Assembly (NCBI RefSeq): GCF_002754375.1
Contig: NZ_PEFF01000001.1
Location: forward strand, 3,861,501-3,925,500
From: Variovorax sp. 54
Lineage (GTDB): Bacteria; Pseudomonadota; Gammaproteobacteria; Burkholderiales; Burkholderiaceae_C
Direction of reading: 5' to 3'
DNA: 64,000 nucleotides
Part shown: positions 1 through 19,581 of the stretch, piece by piece
Layout of the letters: the number at the start of each line of letters is the position of its first letter
Numbering within the stretch: position 1 is the first letter of the stretch
Notes under the pieces: model-generated
Databases searched by the model: none
Seen by the model: the letters and a program-made list of their open reading frames with translations, nothing else
What the model was told of the DNA's origin: nothing
Made by a program: the position numbers and the translations under genes

Positions 1-852
1 CACCCGCCCGAGCGCAGCTTCGCCAAGGCCGACTACATCGCCGCTGTCGAGCGCGCGAAAGAGATGATTGCCGCCGGCGACTTCATGCAGGTGCAGGTGG
101 GCCAGCGCATCAGCAAGCGCTACACCGAGTCGCCGCTGTCGCTGTACCGCGCGCTGCGGTCGCTGAACCCGTCGCCCTACATGTACTACTACAACCTGGG
201 CGACTTCCACGTGGTGGGCGCCTCGCCCGAGATCCTGGTGCGCCAGGAGAACACGGGCGACGGCGAACAGAAGATCACCATCCGTCCGCTGGCCGGCACG
301 CGTCCGCGCGGGGCGTCGATCGAACTCGACAAGGCGGCCGAGGTGGAGCTCATCAACGACCCGAAGGAGCGCGCCGAGCACGTGATGCTGATCGACCTGG
401 CGCGCAACGACATCGGCCGCATCGCCAAGACCGGCACCGTGAAGGTGACCGAGGCCTTCGCGGTGGAGCGCTACAGCCATGTGATGCACATCGTGAGCAA
501 CGTCGAAGGCACGCTGAAGGACGGCATGACCGCCATCGACGTGCTCAAGGCCACGTTCCCCGCCGGCACGCTGACCGGCGCGCCCAAGGTGCATGCGATG
601 GAACTCATCGACCAGCTGGAGCCCACCAAGCGCGGCCTCTATGGCGGTGCCTGCGGCTACATCAGCTACGCGGGCGACATGGACGTGGCGATCGCGATCC
701 GCACCGGCATCGTGAAGGACCAGATGCTCCACGTGCAGGCCGCAGCCGGCGTGGTCGCCGACTCGGTGCCCGAGCTGGAGTGGAAAGAAACAGAAGCCAA
801 GGCGCGCGCACTGTTGCGTGCCGCCGAACTGGTCGAGGAAGGCCTGGAATGA
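1..852 (+). CDS. trpE: Anthranilate synthase component I, C-terminal part (cut by window edge)
   Basis: These are the last 283 codons of TrpE. With TrpG it converts chorismate plus glutamine to anthranilate, the first committed step of tryptophan synthesis in the cytoplasm. The frame is open to base 1, so the start codon and the N-terminal tryptophan-binding region lie outside the window. Chorismate-binding family motifs are visible: [17 protein letters not shown] and [11 protein letters not shown]. The TGA at 850-852 overlaps the ATG of the next gene (ATGA), so translation is probably coupled. The downstream trpG, trpD and trpC confirm the operon context. Any leader or attenuator would lie upstream of the window. 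Confidence 0.97.
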   Translation, partial: HPPERSFAKADYIAAVERAKEMIAAGDFMQVQVGQRISKRYTESPLSLYRALRSLNPSPYMYYYNLGDFHVVGASPEILVRQENTGDGEQKITIRPLAGTRPRGASIELDKAAEVELINDPKERAEHVMLIDLARNDIGRIAKTGTVKVTEAFAVERYSHVMHIVSNVEGTLKDGMTAIDVLKATFPAGTLTGAPKVHAMELIDQLEPTKRGLYGGACGYISYAGDMDVAIAIRTGIVKDQMLHVQAAAGVVADSVPELEWKETEAKARALLRAAELVEEGLE

Positions 853-1241
853 GCAACGCACCTGACATTCAGAACGACTTCTCGCACGAGATCATTGGCG
901 CCGCCGTCGAGGTGCAGCGCGTGCTTGGCACGGGGCTCGACGAGGGCGCCTACGCCGCGGCGCTGGCCATCGAACTTGCCGAACGCGAGATCGGCTTCAC
1001 GCGCGACGTGGCGCTGTCGGCCAGCTACAAGGGCCGCTCGCTCGGCGAGGTGTACCGCGCGGGCTTCGTGATCGAGCAGTCGGTCATCGTCGAGCTCAAG
1101 GCGGTCGATGTGCTGACCGATCTGCATCGCGCGCAGGTGCTGGCCGCATTGCGCCTGTCGGGCCTGAAGCTGGGCCTTCTCATCAACTTCAACGTGTTCC
1201 CCGTCGTGAAGGGCGTGCACCGGATTGTGAGCAAGCCATGA
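849..1241 (+). CDS. GxxExxY family protein (PD-(D/E)XK nuclease-like fold)
   Basis: A 130-residue protein of the GxxExxY family, which is assigned to the PD-(D/E)XK nuclease-like superfamily. No biochemical role is established for it here. The signature GTGLDEGAY is at residues 27-35, the VELKA strand at 81-85, followed by [10 protein letters not shown] and LLINF. The family usually has Ala-Asp before the VELKA hairpin. Here it reads A71-G72, so the acidic residue expected for metal binding appears to be glycine, while E82 and K84 are kept. The start at 849 is chosen because it overlaps the trpE stop. Its own TGA (1239-1241) overlaps the trpG ATG (1238), so it sits seamlessly inside a coupled trpE-trpG pair. 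It may be a nuclease relative that lost activity. Confidence 0.85.
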   Translation: MSNAPDIQNDFSHEIIGAAVEVQRVLGTGLDEGAYAAALAIELAEREIGFTRDVALSASYKGRSLGEVYRAGFVIEQSVIVELKAVDVLTDLHRAQVLAALRLSGLKLGLLINFNVFPVVKGVHRIVSKP

Positions 1242-1822
1242 AACTGCTGATGATCGACAACTACGATTCGTTCACCTACAACATCGTCCAGTACTTCGGC
1301 GAGCTGGGGGCGGACGTGCAGGTGCATCGCAACGACGAGATCACCGTCGCGCAGATCGGCGAGCTGATCGCTTCGGGCGTGACGCGGCTGGTGGTGTCGC
1401 CGGGTCCGTGTTCGCCGGCCGAGGCGGGCGTGTCGGTGGCGGCCATCGAGGCCTTCGCGGGCAAGCTGCCGATCCTGGGCGTGTGCCTGGGCCACCAGGC
1501 CATCGGCGCGGCCTTCGGCGGCAAGATCGTGCGCGCGCAGCAGCTCATGCACGGCAAGACCAGCGAGATCACGACCACGCAAGAGGGCGTCTTCGCGGGC
1601 CTGCCGCAGAAGTTCATCGTCAACCGGTACCACTCGCTCTCCATCGAGCGCGAGAGCTGCCCGAAAGCATTGGCTGTCACCGCGTGGACCGACGATGGCG
1701 AGATCATGGGCGTGCGGCACACCGGCTTTGCGCACGACGTGCGCATCGAAGGCGTGCAGTTCCACCCCGAATCGATCCTCACCGAGCACGGCCACGCCAT
1801 GCTCAAGAACTTCCTGGACTGA
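1238..1822 (+). CDS. trpG: Anthranilate synthase component II (glutamine amidotransferase)
   Basis: A 194-residue class I glutamine amidotransferase that supplies ammonia from glutamine to TrpE. The catalytic cysteine is C83 in [10 protein letters not shown], and the His-Glu pair is H176 and E178 in FHPESIL. The oxyanion region SPGPCSP is at residues 54-60. Length and N-terminus ([15 protein letters not shown]) match stand-alone TrpG/PabA proteins. In many bacteria TrpG also serves PabB; the position between trpE and trpD indicates a mainly tryptophan role. Its ATG overlaps the stop of the GxxExxY gene, and the threonine aldolase gene follows after 5 bases. Confidence 0.97.
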   Translation: MKLLMIDNYDSFTYNIVQYFGELGADVQVHRNDEITVAQIGELIASGVTRLVVSPGPCSPAEAGVSVAAIEAFAGKLPILGVCLGHQAIGAAFGGKIVRAQQLMHGKTSEITTTQEGVFAGLPQKFIVNRYHSLSIERESCPKALAVTAWTDDGEIMGVRHTGFAHDVRIEGVQFHPESILTEHGHAMLKNFLD

Positions 1823-1827
1823 TCCCC

Positions 1828-2886
1828 ATGACCGACCGCTCCTCCCTCGTCGACCTGCGCAGCGACACCGTCACGCAGCCCACGCCCGCGATGCGCGAGG
1901 CCATGGCGGCCGCACCGCTGGGCGACGACGTCTTCAGCGCCGACCCGAGCGTGAACGCGCTGCAGGAAAAGATCGCTGCACTGTTGGGCTTCGAGGCGGC
2001 GCTGTTCGTGCCCACCGGCACGCAGAGCAACCTGTGCGCGATCCTGTCGCACTGCGGCCGTGGCGATGAATACATCGTCGGCCAGCAGGCGCATGCCTAC
2101 CGCTGGGAAGGCGGCGGTGCCGCGGTGTTCGGTAGCGTGCAGCCGCAGCCGCTCGACCATGCGCCCGACGGCACGCTGCCGCTCGCGCAGATCGAGGCGG
2201 CCATCAAGCCCGACGACGCGCACTTTGCGCGCACGAAGCTGCTGGCGCTGGAGAACACGCTGGGCGGCAAGCTGCTGCCCTTCGACTACGTGCAGGCGGC
2301 CACCGATCTGGCCAAGCGCAAGGGACTGCAGCGGCACCTCGATGGCGCGCGGCTCTTCAATGCCGCCACCGCGCAGGCGGCACAGAACAAACGAACCGAC
2401 ATCCGCGCCGAAGCCCGTCGCATCGCGCAGTGCTTCGACAGCGTGTCGGTGTGCTTCAGCAAGGGCCTGGGCGCACCCATCGGCTCGGCGCTGGTCGGCT
2501 CGCGTGACTTCATTGCGCGCGCGCACCGCATCCGAAAGATGGCGGGCGGCGGCATGCGGCAGGCGGGCCTTCTTGCCGCTGCGGCCTCGCATGCGCTTGA
2601 TCACCATGTCGACCGCCTGGCCGACGACCATGCGCTGGCGCAACGGCTCGCCCAAGGGCTCGAAGGCATCGAAGGCCTGACCGTCGAGGCGCCGCACACG
2701 AACATCGTGTTCGTCGACCTCACGGGGGCGGCGCAGGCGCGTTCTTCGGAGTTGCTCGCGAGCCTCAACCAGCAGGGCATCCTCGCGACCGGGCTGTACC
2801 GCCTGCGCTTCGTGACGCACCTGGATGTCGATGCCGCGGGCGTCGACCGTGCGGTCGCGGCAATCCGCGGCTTCTTCAGGGCCTGA
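1828..2886 (+). CDS. ltaE: Low-specificity L-threonine aldolase
   Basis: A 352-residue PLP enzyme of the beta-eliminating lyase/threonine aldolase family, which cleaves L-threonine or L-allo-threonine to glycine and acetaldehyde. The N-terminus ([16 protein letters not shown]) is the family hallmark. The likely Schiff-base lysine is K212 in [12 protein letters not shown], and the PLP-contacting aspartate is D172 in LDGARLF. The sequence follows E. coli LtaE closely almost end to end. The ATG at 1828 is chosen because it gives the family N-terminus 5 bases after the trpG stop. Its place between trpG and trpD suggests co-transcription with tryptophan synthesis. A metabolic reason is not obvious; glycine or one-carbon supply is one possibility. 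Confidence 0.92.
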   Translation: MTDRSSLVDLRSDTVTQPTPAMREAMAAAPLGDDVFSADPSVNALQEKIAALLGFEAALFVPTGTQSNLCAILSHCGRGDEYIVGQQAHAYRWEGGGAAVFGSVQPQPLDHAPDGTLPLAQIEAAIKPDDAHFARTKLLALENTLGGKLLPFDYVQAATDLAKRKGLQRHLDGARLFNAATAQAAQNKRTDIRAEARRIAQCFDSVSVCFSKGLGAPIGSALVGSRDFIARAHRIRKMAGGGMRQAGLLAAAASHALDHHVDRLADDHALAQRLAQGLEGIEGLTVEAPHTNIVFVDLTGAAQARSSELLASLNQQGILATGLYRLRFVTHLDVDAAGVDRAVAAIRGFFRA

Positions 2887-2921
2887 GGCCTGCCGATACG
2901 CACACACCGAGGAGACTCTTC

Positions 2922-3944
2922 ATGATCACCCCCCAGGAAGCGCTGCAGCGCACCATCGAACACCGCGAAGTCTTCCACGACGAGATGCTGCACATCGTGC
3001 GGCTCATCATGAGCGGCGAGTGTTCGCCCGTGATGATGGCCGCGCTGATCACCGGCCTGCGCGTCAAGAAGGAAACCATCGGCGAGATCACCGCGGCTGC
3101 AGAGGTGATGCGCGAGGTGTCGACCAAGGTGCCCGTGGCCGACACCACGAACCTCGTGGACATCGTCGGCACCGGCGGCGACGGCTCGCACACCTTCAAC
3201 ATCTCGACCTGCTCGATGTTCGTTGCGGCCGCGGGCGGCGCCAAGGTGAGCAAGCACGGCGGGCGCAGCGTGTCGAGCAAGTCGGGCAGTGCCGACGTGC
3301 TGGAGTCGCTGGGCGTCAACATCAACCTCAAGCCCGAGCAGATCGCGCAGTGCATCGCGCAGGTTGGCATCGGCTTCATGTTTGCGCCGAACCACCACCC
3401 CGCGATGAAGAACGTCGCGCCGGTGCGCAAGGAACTCGGCATCAAGACGATCTTCAACATCCTCGGTCCGCTGACCAATCCGGCCGGCGCGCCGAACATC
3501 CTGATGGGCGTGTTCCACCCCGACCTCGTCGGCATCCAGGTGCGTGCGCTGCAGCGCCTCGGCGCCGAGCACGCGCTGGTGGTCTACGGCCGCGACGGCA
3601 TGGACGAAATTTCGCTGGGCGCGTCCACCATGATCGGTGAGCTCAAGGACGGCGAAATCCGCGAGTACGAGCTGCACCCGGAAGACTTCGGCTTCCAGAT
3701 GGCGAGCAACCGTTCGCTGCGCGTCGAGACGCCCGAGCAGTCGAAGACCATGCTGATCGGCGTGCTGGACAACCAGGCCGGCCCGGCGCTGGACATCGTG
3801 CTCCTCAACGCGGGCGCGGCGCTGTACGCGGCCAACGTGGTCGACTCGGTGCCGGCGGGCGTGGAGCGTTCGCGCCAGGCCATCGCCTCCGGTGCTGCGA
3901 AGGCAAAGCTCGCCGAGCTGGTCGCGGCCACCACCTCCTTCTGA
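2922..3944 (+). CDS. trpD: Anthranilate phosphoribosyltransferase
   Basis: A 340-residue enzyme that transfers phosphoribose from PRPP to anthranilate, the second step of the tryptophan branch. The glycine-rich PRPP-binding motif [14 protein letters not shown] starts at about residue 83. The second conserved stretch [18 protein letters not shown] follows at about 107-125. Length equals the stand-alone TrpD family, with no fused TrpG domain, consistent with a separate trpG upstream. The ATG at 2922 is preceded by GAGGAGA, a good ribosome binding site. A 35-base gap separates it from the trpC start. Confidence 0.98.
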   Translation: MITPQEALQRTIEHREVFHDEMLHIVRLIMSGECSPVMMAALITGLRVKKETIGEITAAAEVMREVSTKVPVADTTNLVDIVGTGGDGSHTFNISTCSMFVAAAGGAKVSKHGGRSVSSKSGSADVLESLGVNINLKPEQIAQCIAQVGIGFMFAPNHHPAMKNVAPVRKELGIKTIFNILGPLTNPAGAPNILMGVFHPDLVGIQVRALQRLGAEHALVVYGRDGMDEISLGASTMIGELKDGEIREYELHPEDFGFQMASNRSLRVETPEQSKTMLIGVLDNQAGPALDIVLLNAGAALYAANVVDSVPAGVERSRQAIASGAAKAKLAELVAATTSF

Positions 3945-3979
3945 ATCCGGCCGTCGTGCCACCGAAAGCAGAGCAAGCC

Positions 3980-4780
3980 ATGTCAGACATTCTCGACAAG
4001 ATCGTCGCCGTCAAACGCCAGGAAGTCGCCGCTGCACTGAAGCGCGCCCCGCTCGAGGCCGTGCGCTTCGACGCCGAAAGCCGCGTGCTCACGCGCGACT
4101 TTGAAGCGGCCTTGCGCGCCAAGATCGCGGCCGGCCAGGCGGCGGTGATCGCCGAGGTCAAGAAGGCCAGCCCGAGCAAGGGCGTGCTGCGCGAAGACTT
4201 CATTCCGGCCGACATCGCACAAAGCTATGCCGAGGGCGACGGCGTGGTCAGCGCGGCCTGTCTCTCGGTGCTGACCGACAAGCAGTTCTTCCAGGGCAGC
4301 GTCGACTACCTCAAGCAGGCGCGCGCCTCATGCGACCTGCCGGTGCTGCGCAAGGATTTCATCATCGACGCCTACCAGGTGTACGAGTCGCGCGCGATGG
4401 GCGCCGACGCGATCCTGCTGATCGCTGCTTGCCTCGACGACGCGCAGATGAAGGACTACGAAGCCATCGCGCGGGGACTGGGCATGGCGGTGCTGGTCGA
4501 GGTGCACGACGCGGCCGAGCTGGAGCGTGCGCTGAAGCTCAAGACGGCGCTCATCGGCGTGAACAACCGCAATCTGCGCAACTTCGAGGTGTCGATCCAG
4601 GCGACGATCGATTTGCTGCCCAAGCTGCCGGCGGATCGTCTGCCGGTGACCGAGTCGGGCATTGCCACGCGCGAGGACGTCGCCACGCTGCGCGCCGCGG
4701 GCGTCAACGCCTTCCTGGTCGGCGAAGCCTTCATGCGCGCCAAGGAGCCCGGCGAGGCCCTCGCCGCATTGTTCAAATGA
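3980..4780 (+). CDS. trpC: Indole-3-glycerol phosphate synthase
   Basis: A 266-residue TIM-barrel enzyme that converts carboxyphenylaminodeoxyribulose phosphate to indole-3-glycerol phosphate with loss of CO2 and water. Conserved strands are [38 protein letters not shown] and VTESGI. It is a stand-alone TrpC without a TrpF domain, so trpF must lie elsewhere, as do trpB and trpA. The start at 3980 ([12 protein letters not shown]) matches the family N-terminus. The TGA at 4778-4780 overlaps the ATG of ung (ATGA), so the DNA-repair gene is translated from the end of the trp message. Confidence 0.97.
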   Translation: MSDILDKIVAVKRQEVAAALKRAPLEAVRFDAESRVLTRDFEAALRAKIAAGQAAVIAEVKKASPSKGVLREDFIPADIAQSYAEGDGVVSAACLSVLTDKQFFQGSVDYLKQARASCDLPVLRKDFIIDAYQVYESRAMGADAILLIAACLDDAQMKDYEAIARGLGMAVLVEVHDAAELERALKLKTALIGVNNRNLRNFEVSIQATIDLLPKLPADRLPVTESGIATREDVATLRAAGVNAFLVGEAFMRAKEPGEALAALFK

Positions 4781-5499
4781 CGCGGCCGGATCAGCTGTCG
4801 AGCAGCGATCCTGCCGACTGGCCGGTGGCGCCGGGCTGGCAGCCGCTGGTCGACGATTTCTTTGCCGGAGCGGTCGGCCAGAAGCTGCAGGGTTTCCTGC
4901 GCGAACGTCTTGATGCCGGGGCGGTGATCTTTCCGCCGCAGCCGCTGCGGGCGCTGGAACTCACGCCGCCGGAAGACGTGCGGGTGGTGATCCTGGGCCA
5001 GGACCCGTACCACGGGCGAGGGCAGGCCGAGGGCCTGGCCTTCTCGGTGGCGTCGGGCGTGGCCCTGCCGCCGTCGCTGCGCAACATCTTCAAGGAACTC
5101 CAGCGCGACCTGGGCACGCCGCCGCCGGCGTTTCCTAGCCCGGGCGGCAGCCTCGTGAAGTGGGCGACGCACGGCGTGCTGCTGCTCAACACCTGTCTCA
5201 CGGTTGAAGAAGCCCAGCCGGCCAGCCATGCAGGCCGCGGCTGGGAGGTGCTGACCGACGCCGTGATTCGCCATGTGGCGCAGGGCGAACGGCCTGTTGT
5301 TTTTATGCTATGGGGCTCGCACGCGCAGAGTAAGCGCGCGTTGATTGACGTTGAGCGCCATAAGGTGCTGATGTCGAATCATCCCTCGCCGCTTTCTGCG
5401 CTCCGGCCACCCGTTCCGTTCATCGGCTGCGGCCATTTCGGTGAAGCCCGTGCATGGCGTGAGGCGCAGGAGTCGGGACGCTCCGAACTTCGCTCATAA
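4777..5499 (+). CDS. ung: Uracil-DNA glycosylase, family 1
   Basis: A 240-residue base-excision repair enzyme that removes uracil from DNA. The catalytic motif GQDPYH is at residues 74-79, with D76 as the water-activating aspartate. NTCLTVE and the DNA-intercalation loop HPSPLS carry the remaining active-site residues. The ATG at 4777 overlaps the trpC stop, so ung is coupled to the trp operon. The protein is slightly longer than E. coli Ung because of a short N-terminal extension. No clear T-run terminator follows it; the tRNA-Tyr promoter begins about 75 bases downstream. Confidence 0.96.
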   Translation: MTRPDQLSSSDPADWPVAPGWQPLVDDFFAGAVGQKLQGFLRERLDAGAVIFPPQPLRALELTPPEDVRVVILGQDPYHGRGQAEGLAFSVASGVALPPSLRNIFKELQRDLGTPPPAFPSPGGSLVKWATHGVLLLNTCLTVEEAQPASHAGRGWEVLTDAVIRHVAQGERPVVFMLWGSHAQSKRALIDVERHKVLMSNHPSPLSALRPPVPFIGCGHFGEARAWREAQESGRSELRS

Positions 5500-5572
5500 T
5501 CAGAGGCTTCACACCTCGAGCAGGTTTCCCCGCTTCATCTTTTGCTGGGAATCCTGTGTAGTCACAAAATCG

Positions 5573-5581
5573 TGCTATATT
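5573..5581 (+). promoter_or_regulatory. Extended -10 promoter for the tRNA-Tyr-Gly-Thr cluster
   Basis: TGCTATATT is an extended -10 element (TGn followed by TATATT at 5576-5581). It lies 12 bases before the first base of mature tRNA-Tyr, so transcription would start at about 5588. No good -35 hexamer is present 16-18 bases upstream, which fits an extended -10 promoter. The assignment rests on motif and spacing only. Confidence 0.5.
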
Positions 5582-5593
5582 TCGAGGTTCGCC

Positions 5594-5679
5594 GGAGAGG
5601 TGGCCGAGTGGTTAATGGCAGCAGACTGTAAATCTGCCCTCTTACGAGTACGCTGGTTCGAATCCAGCCCTCTCCACCA
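5594..5679 (+). tRNA. tRNA-Tyr (anticodon GTA)
   Basis: An 86-base tRNA with acceptor stem GGAGAGG pairing with CCTCTCC, and the CCA end encoded at 5677-5679. The anticodon loop CTGTAAA sits on the stem GCAGA/TCTGC with anticodon GTA at 5628-5630, reading UAU and UAC. The long variable arm is typical of bacterial tRNA-Tyr. It is first in the Tyr-Gly-Thr-tuf array, an arrangement widely conserved upstream of tuf in proteobacteria. Confidence 0.98.
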
Positions 5680-5744
5680 GCGATGAATTTGGTTTCTAAG
5701 AGCGATTGGATCTAGCGCTTTGGGTGCCTTGAAGTGCCCCCGAT

Positions 5745-5818
5745 GCGGGAGTAGTTCAATGGTAGAACCCCAGCCTTCCAAGCTGATGACGCGGGTTCGA
5801 TTCCCGTCTCCCGCTCCA
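5745..5818 (+). tRNA. tRNA-Gly (anticodon TCC)
   Basis: A 74-base tRNA with acceptor stem GCGGGAG/CTCCCGC, discriminator T5815 and encoded CCA at 5816-5818. The anticodon loop CTTCCAA holds TCC at 5777-5779, reading GGA and GGG. The T arm GCGGG TTCGATT CCCGT is standard. It lies 65 bases after tRNA-Tyr in the same direction and was probably cut from one transcript with its neighbours. Confidence 0.98.
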
Positions 5819-5860
5819 GAGACCCGGTTCGGCGCCGGAAGCGATTTGGTTAGAACAAAA

Positions 5861-5935
<75 letters not shown>

Positions 5936-6008
5936 GTTTTCTGGGGTTGCAACGACAGGCTTGCGACCCATCTGCATGCGTTGAAATCGTTTTTTTCGGA
6001 GTCGAAAA

Positions 6009-7202
<1,194 letters not shown>

Positions 7203-7223
7203 GCCAAGCGTAAAGAGTACCGG

Positions 7224-7299
7224 AGGGGTATAGCTCAATTGGCAGAGCGTCGGTCTCCAAAACCGAAGGTTGTAGGTTCGATTCCTACTGCCCCTGCCA
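7224..7299 (+). tRNA. tRNA-Trp (anticodon CCA)
   Basis: A 76-base tRNA with acceptor stem AGGGGTA/TGCCCCT, discriminator G7296 and encoded CCA at 7297-7299. The anticodon stem TCGGT/ACCGA closes the loop CTCCAAA, with CCA at 7257-7259 reading UGG. It begins 21 bases after the tuf stop and is followed by secE, the usual betaproteobacterial order. Confidence 0.98.
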
Positions 7300-7317
7300 C
7301 CTAGGTGGCACCCCGAC

Positions 7318-7342
7318 AAGCCCATCGCGATCCGGTGGGCTT
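7318..7342 (+). other. Hairpin between tRNA-Trp and secE
   Basis: A perfect 7-bp inverted repeat, AAGCCCA at 7318-7324 and TGGGCTT at 7336-7342, encloses an 11-base loop. No T-run follows, so it is not a classical terminator. It may mark RNA processing between the tRNA and the secE message, or have no role. Confidence 0.35.
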
Positions 7343-7400
7343 CGGCGTCTCAAGGGATGCATTGAATTGAAGGCCGCAAGGTCACAGGAAATCAGCCGAC

Positions 7401-7784
7401 ATGGCCACTTCTCAAATCGAAACCGTGAGCACGGGTGCCGACAAAGCCAAGCTGGCTGCGGCGGTGGTGCTGGCAGTGGGCGCCATCGTGGCGTTCTATC
7501 TGCTGTCGCGCCAAGGCTCGCTGGTGCAATGGGCTGCGCTGCTGGTCGGCCTGGCCGCGGCCGTGGGCGCCTTCGGCAGCTCCGAGAATGGCCGTCAGCT
7601 GTGGGCTTTCGGTCGTGACTCGTGGCGCGAGGTCAAGAAGGTCGTGTGGCCGACCCGCAAGGAATCGATGCAGATGACGGCCTATGTGTTCGCCTTCGTG
7701 GCGATCATGTCCGTCTTCCTCTGGCTCACCGACAAGACGCTCGAATGGGTGTTCTTTGACCTCATTCTGGGCTGGAGAAAATAA
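7401..7784 (+). CDS. secE: Preprotein translocase subunit SecE
   Basis: A 127-residue inner-membrane subunit of the SecYEG channel that clamps SecY. Two hydrophobic segments lie at about residues 17-36 and 41-58, and a third at about 95-118. The conserved amphipathic region before the last segment reads [15 protein letters not shown], the hallmark of SecE. The three-segment form resembles the enterobacterial protein rather than the short single-segment type. The TAA stop shares its last base with the nusG ATG, so the two are coupled. Confidence 0.96.
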   Translation: MATSQIETVSTGADKAKLAAAVVLAVGAIVAFYLLSRQGSLVQWAALLVGLAAAVGAFGSSENGRQLWAFGRDSWREVKKVVWPTRKESMQMTAYVFAFVAIMSVFLWLTDKTLEWVFFDLILGWRK

Positions 7785-8395
7785 TGACCGACGACGCAGT
7801 TGAAACCACGCCGAGCACGCCGGAAGAGGAGAAAAACCCTCTTCTGATGCCTGCTGCCAACCCTGATCTGCGTTGGTACGTGGTGCATGCCTACTCGGGC
7901 ATGGAGAAGGCTGTCGAGCGCAACATCACCGAGCGCATCACTCGCGCCGGCATGCAGGACAAGTTCGGCCGCATCCTGGTTCCGACCGAAGAAGTGGTCG
8001 AGATCAAGAACGGCCAGAAGCGCACCACCGAGCGCCGCTTCTTCCCGGGCTACGTGCTGGTCGAAATGATCATGGACGACGAGAGCTGGCACCTGGTGAA
8101 GCACACCAACAAGGTGACGGGTTTCGTGGGCGGCGCCAAGAACCGTCCGGCTCCGATCTCGCAGAAAGAGGTCGAGGACATCGTCAACCAGATGCAGCAG
8201 GGCACCGAGAAGCCGCGCCACAAGGTCGAGTTCACCGTGGGTGAGTTCGTGCGCGTCAAGGAAGGCCCGTTCACCGACTTCAATGGCACGGTGGAAGACG
8301 TCAACTACGAGAAGAGCAAGGTCAGCGTGTCGGTCATGATTTTCGGCCGCGCCACCCCTGTGGAGCTCGAATTCGGTCAGGTCGAGAAGACCTGA
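7784..8395 (+). CDS. nusG: Transcription termination/antitermination factor NusG
   Basis: A 203-residue transcription elongation factor that binds RNA polymerase and links it to Rho or to the ribosome. The NGN domain includes [18 protein letters not shown] and [10 protein letters not shown]. The C-terminal KOW domain begins near [22 protein letters not shown]. An N-terminal extension of about 25 residues precedes the NGN domain, as is common in this group. It starts one base inside the secE stop and lies upstream of the ribosomal protein genes, the conserved secE-nusG-rplK order. Confidence 0.97.
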   Translation: MTDDAVETTPSTPEEEKNPLLMPAANPDLRWYVVHAYSGMEKAVERNITERITRAGMQDKFGRILVPTEEVVEIKNGQKRTTERRFFPGYVLVEMIMDDESWHLVKHTNKVTGFVGGAKNRPAPISQKEVEDIVNQMQQGTEKPRHKVEFTVGEFVRVKEGPFTDFNGTVEDVNYEKSKVSVSVMIFGRATPVELEFGQVEKT

Positions 8396-8536
8396 TCCCA
8401 TGGCCTGCCTTCGGGCGGGCCTGCCAGTTTCCGGCTGCGCGTTGTCCGACTCGGCGCGCGGCCTTGATCGAAGAGTCGTTTAACCCCGGGGAGCCGCGGC
8501 GAAAGCCCAGGCGATATCACCCGCAAGGAGCAAAGC
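8396..8536 (+). promoter_or_regulatory. rplK leader, candidate L1 autoregulatory region
   Basis: A 141-base gap between nusG and rplK with no gene. It ends with the rplK ribosome binding site CAAGGAG. In bacteria generally, ribosomal protein L1 represses L11-L1 translation by binding a structure in this leader. GGGGAGCC and GAAAGCCCAGG just upstream of the binding site are the likeliest parts of such a structure, but no established motif could be confirmed by eye. Confidence 0.35.
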
Positions 8537-8968
8537 ATGGCGAAAAAAATCGTCGGCTTCATCAAGCTGCAAGTGCCAGCTGGTAAGGCCAACCCGTCAC
8601 CACCCATCGGTCCCGCACTGGGCCAGCGTGGTTTGAACATCATGGAGTTCTGCAAGGCGTTCAATGCGCAAACCCAAGGCGTCGAGCCGGGTCTGCCGCT
8701 GCCGGTGGTCATCACCGCGTTCGCTGACAAGAGCTTCACCTTCATCATCAAGACGCCCCCGGCGATCACCTTGATCAAGAAGGCCATCAAGCTGGACAAG
8801 GGCTCGGCCCGTCCGCATACCGACAAGGTCGGCAAGATCACGCGCGCTCAGCTCGAAGAAATTGCCAAGGCCAAGATGAAGGACCTGACTGCCGCCGACC
8901 TCGACGCAGCAGTTCGCACCATCGCCGGCTCGGCCCGCTCGATGGGCGTGAATGTGGAGGGCGTGTAA
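8537..8968 (+). CDS. rplK: 50S ribosomal protein L11
   Basis: A 143-residue protein that forms the base of the ribosomal stalk with 23S rRNA and contacts elongation factors. The N-terminal domain has the proline-rich signature [19 protein letters not shown], and the C-terminal RNA-binding domain ends in [16 protein letters not shown]. Length is typical. The rplA ATG follows the TAA stop directly, with no gap. Confidence 0.98.
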   Translation: MAKKIVGFIKLQVPAGKANPSPPIGPALGQRGLNIMEFCKAFNAQTQGVEPGLPLPVVITAFADKSFTFIIKTPPAITLIKKAIKLDKGSARPHTDKVGKITRAQLEEIAKAKMKDLTAADLDAAVRTIAGSARSMGVNVEGV

Positions 8969-9667
8969 ATGTCCAAGATCACCAAGAAGCAAAAGTCGCT
9001 CGAAGGCAAGGTCGACAGCAACAAGCTGTACCCCCTGGCTGACGCCATCGTCATCGTCAAGGACGCCGCCACCGCCAAGTTCGACGAATCGATCGACGTG
9101 GCCGTGCAGCTCGGCATCGACGCGAAGAAGTCGGACCAGGTGGTTCGCGGTGCTGTCGTGCTGCCGAACGGCACCGGCAAGACCAAGCGCGTCGCTGTGT
9201 TCGCCCAAGGCGCCAAGGCTGAAGAAGCCAAGGCCGCCGGCGCCGACATCGTCGGCATGGACGACCTGGCTGCGATGGTCAAGGCTGGCGACATGCCTTT
9301 CGACGTCGTGATCGCTGCCCCTGACGCCATGCGCGTCGTCGGTACGCTCGGTCAAATCCTCGGCCCGCGCGGCCTGATGCCCAACCCCAAGGTTGGCACC
9401 GTGACGCCTGACGTCGCCACCGCTGTCAAGAACGCCAAGGCTGGCCAGGTCCAGTTCCGCGTTGACAAGGCCGGCATCATCCACGGCACGATCGGCCGTC
9501 GCTCGTTCGACAACGACAAGCTGCAAGGCAACCTCGCTGCGCTGATCGACGCTCTGGTCAAGGCCAAGCCCGCGACCAGCAAGGGTGTGTACCTGCGCAA
9601 GGTGGCTGTGTCGTCGACCATGGGTCTGGGTGTCCGCGTGGACACGCAAACCATCTCGGCGAGCTAA
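8969..9667 (+). CDS. rplA: 50S ribosomal protein L1
   Basis: A 232-residue protein of the L1 stalk, also the usual translational repressor of its own rplK-rplA message. Conserved segments are [35 protein letters not shown] and TMGLGVRVD. Length matches the family. It abuts rplK with no spacer, as expected for coupled synthesis. A 247-base leader follows before rplJ. Confidence 0.98.
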   Translation: MSKITKKQKSLEGKVDSNKLYPLADAIVIVKDAATAKFDESIDVAVQLGIDAKKSDQVVRGAVVLPNGTGKTKRVAVFAQGAKAEEAKAAGADIVGMDDLAAMVKAGDMPFDVVIAAPDAMRVVGTLGQILGPRGLMPNPKVGTVTPDVATAVKNAKAGQVQFRVDKAGIIHGTIGRRSFDNDKLQGNLAALIDALVKAKPATSKGVYLRKVAVSSTMGLGVRVDTQTISAS

Positions 9668-9914
9668 AGAGATTGGCCCGGCTCTGAAAGGAGCAGGGCG
9701 AATGTGGTGGGTCGTGGCAGCTTCGGTTGCCGCGAGCCATCCAAGACCGCTGGTGTGCAGGGCGCTGCACTTAATGGCCGGATCGTTCCTTCCGGTATCC
9801 AGCGCAGATGGCGACCCCACTGCAAGGAATTTGATTTTTGTTCCGAAACAGTTGGTCGCTGCATGAAGCGCGATCCGAGGCCCCGGCCGAAGGTCGCATT
9901 AAAAGGAGTAGACC
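9668..9914 (+). promoter_or_regulatory. rplJ leader, candidate L10 autoregulatory region
   Basis: A 247-base untranslated stretch in an otherwise tightly packed operon. In many bacteria the L10(L12)4 complex binds an mRNA leader at this position to repress rplJ-rplL. Potential hairpins are visible, for example GGCAGCTTCGGTTGCC (9715-9730) and GTGCAGGGCGCTGCAC (9755-9770). The stretch ends with AAAAGGAG (9901-9908), the ribosome binding site that fixes the TTG start of rplJ. The identity as an L10 leader is inferred from position and structure potential. Confidence 0.6.
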
Positions 9915-10457
9915 TTGAGTCTGAATCGCAGTGAGAAAGAAGCGGTCATCAGTGATGTGACCAGCCTCGCCGCAAAAGCTCAAACGCTCGTGATGGCGGA
10001 ATACCGTGGTATTTCGGTTGCCGACATGACCAAACTGCGTGCCGAAGCTCGCAGCAAGGGTGTGACCCTGAGTGTTCTGAAGAACACCCTGGCACGCCGT
10101 GCTGTGGCTGGTAGCGCATTTGAAGTCATTGGCGACCAGATGACCGGTCCGCTGATCTACGGCTTTTCCGAAGACGCAGTGGCCGCCGCCAAGGTGGTGG
10201 CCGACTTCGCGAAGACCAACGACAAGTTGGTGATTCGCGGTGGTGCGTTTGGCGGCAAGGCCCTGGACGTGAACGGCGTGAAGCAGCTCGCAAGCATCCC
10301 TTCGAAGGAAGTGCTGTTGGCGCAGTTGCTGGGCTTGATGCAATCCCCGATTTCCCGTACGGCACGCGTTCTCGCGGCGCTGGCCGCGAAGCGTGGCGAA
10401 GGCGAAGCAGCACCCGCAACCGATGCACCGGCGGAAGCCGAAGCGCAGCCCGCGTAA
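9915..10457 (+). CDS. rplJ: 50S ribosomal protein L10
   Basis: A 180-residue protein that anchors L7/L12 dimers to the ribosome and acts as translational repressor of this message. The start is TTG at 9915: AGGAG at 9904-9908 lies 6 bases upstream, and the resulting N-terminus [14 protein letters not shown] matches the family start, with no ATG nearby. Conserved parts include [18 protein letters not shown] and [11 protein letters not shown]. An alanine-rich acidic tail of about 20 residues closes the protein. The TTG codon may keep initiation modest and leader-controlled. Confidence 0.97.
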   Translation: MSLNRSEKEAVISDVTSLAAKAQTLVMAEYRGISVADMTKLRAEARSKGVTLSVLKNTLARRAVAGSAFEVIGDQMTGPLIYGFSEDAVAAAKVVADFAKTNDKLVIRGGAFGGKALDVNGVKQLASIPSKEVLLAQLLGLMQSPISRTARVLAALAAKRGEGEAAPATDAPAEAEAQPA

Positions 10458-10502
10458 GCGGCCCGCGTTCGAAATATTCAACCCAATTGTTAGGAAACAA
10501 AA

Positions 10503-10874
<372 letters not shown>

Positions 10875-10890
10875 TTCAGACCCCCTAGAG

Positions 10891-10924
10891 GGCTGGAGGT
10901 GCCTGAAAAGGCCCTCCAGCCTTT
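10891..10924 (+). terminator. rplL-rpoB attenuator/terminator hairpin
   Basis: GGCTGGAGG at 10891-10899 pairs with CCTCCAGCC at 10913-10921. An inner GCC/GGC extends the stem, and a short T-run (10922-10924) follows. The weak T-run suggests partial termination, as known for the rplL-rpoB junction of E. coli, letting some polymerase continue into rpoB. The 251 bases to the rpoB start hold no gene. Confidence 0.75.
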
Positions 10925-11175
10925 GCCGCTTTCAGAGCGCACCCAAAAGCCGGCTTGGTTCCGGCTCTTCCAGAGGCCGAAAGGTCGACGGAAAAGCAAA
11001 AGCCAAGACGATTTTTGAGTGTCTTCTGAACCCGACTGCAGAAGACCCCTTGGTTCGGGCGATGTGCAATGCATCGCCGTCCGCCAACGGCTGGTAGTGG
11101 CCAGCCGCCAAGCAGTGGTGCCGTTCGCCCGGCATCACTGACAAGTCGCTGAAGATCTCAAGCACCGGAGCTCTC

Positions 11176-15300
<4,125 letters not shown>

Positions 15301-15321
15301 GTTGAAAAGGGAAAGAGTCTT

Positions 15322-19557
<4,236 letters not shown>

Positions 19558-19581
19558 CTGGTTAGCATGACCGGTTGCCCA

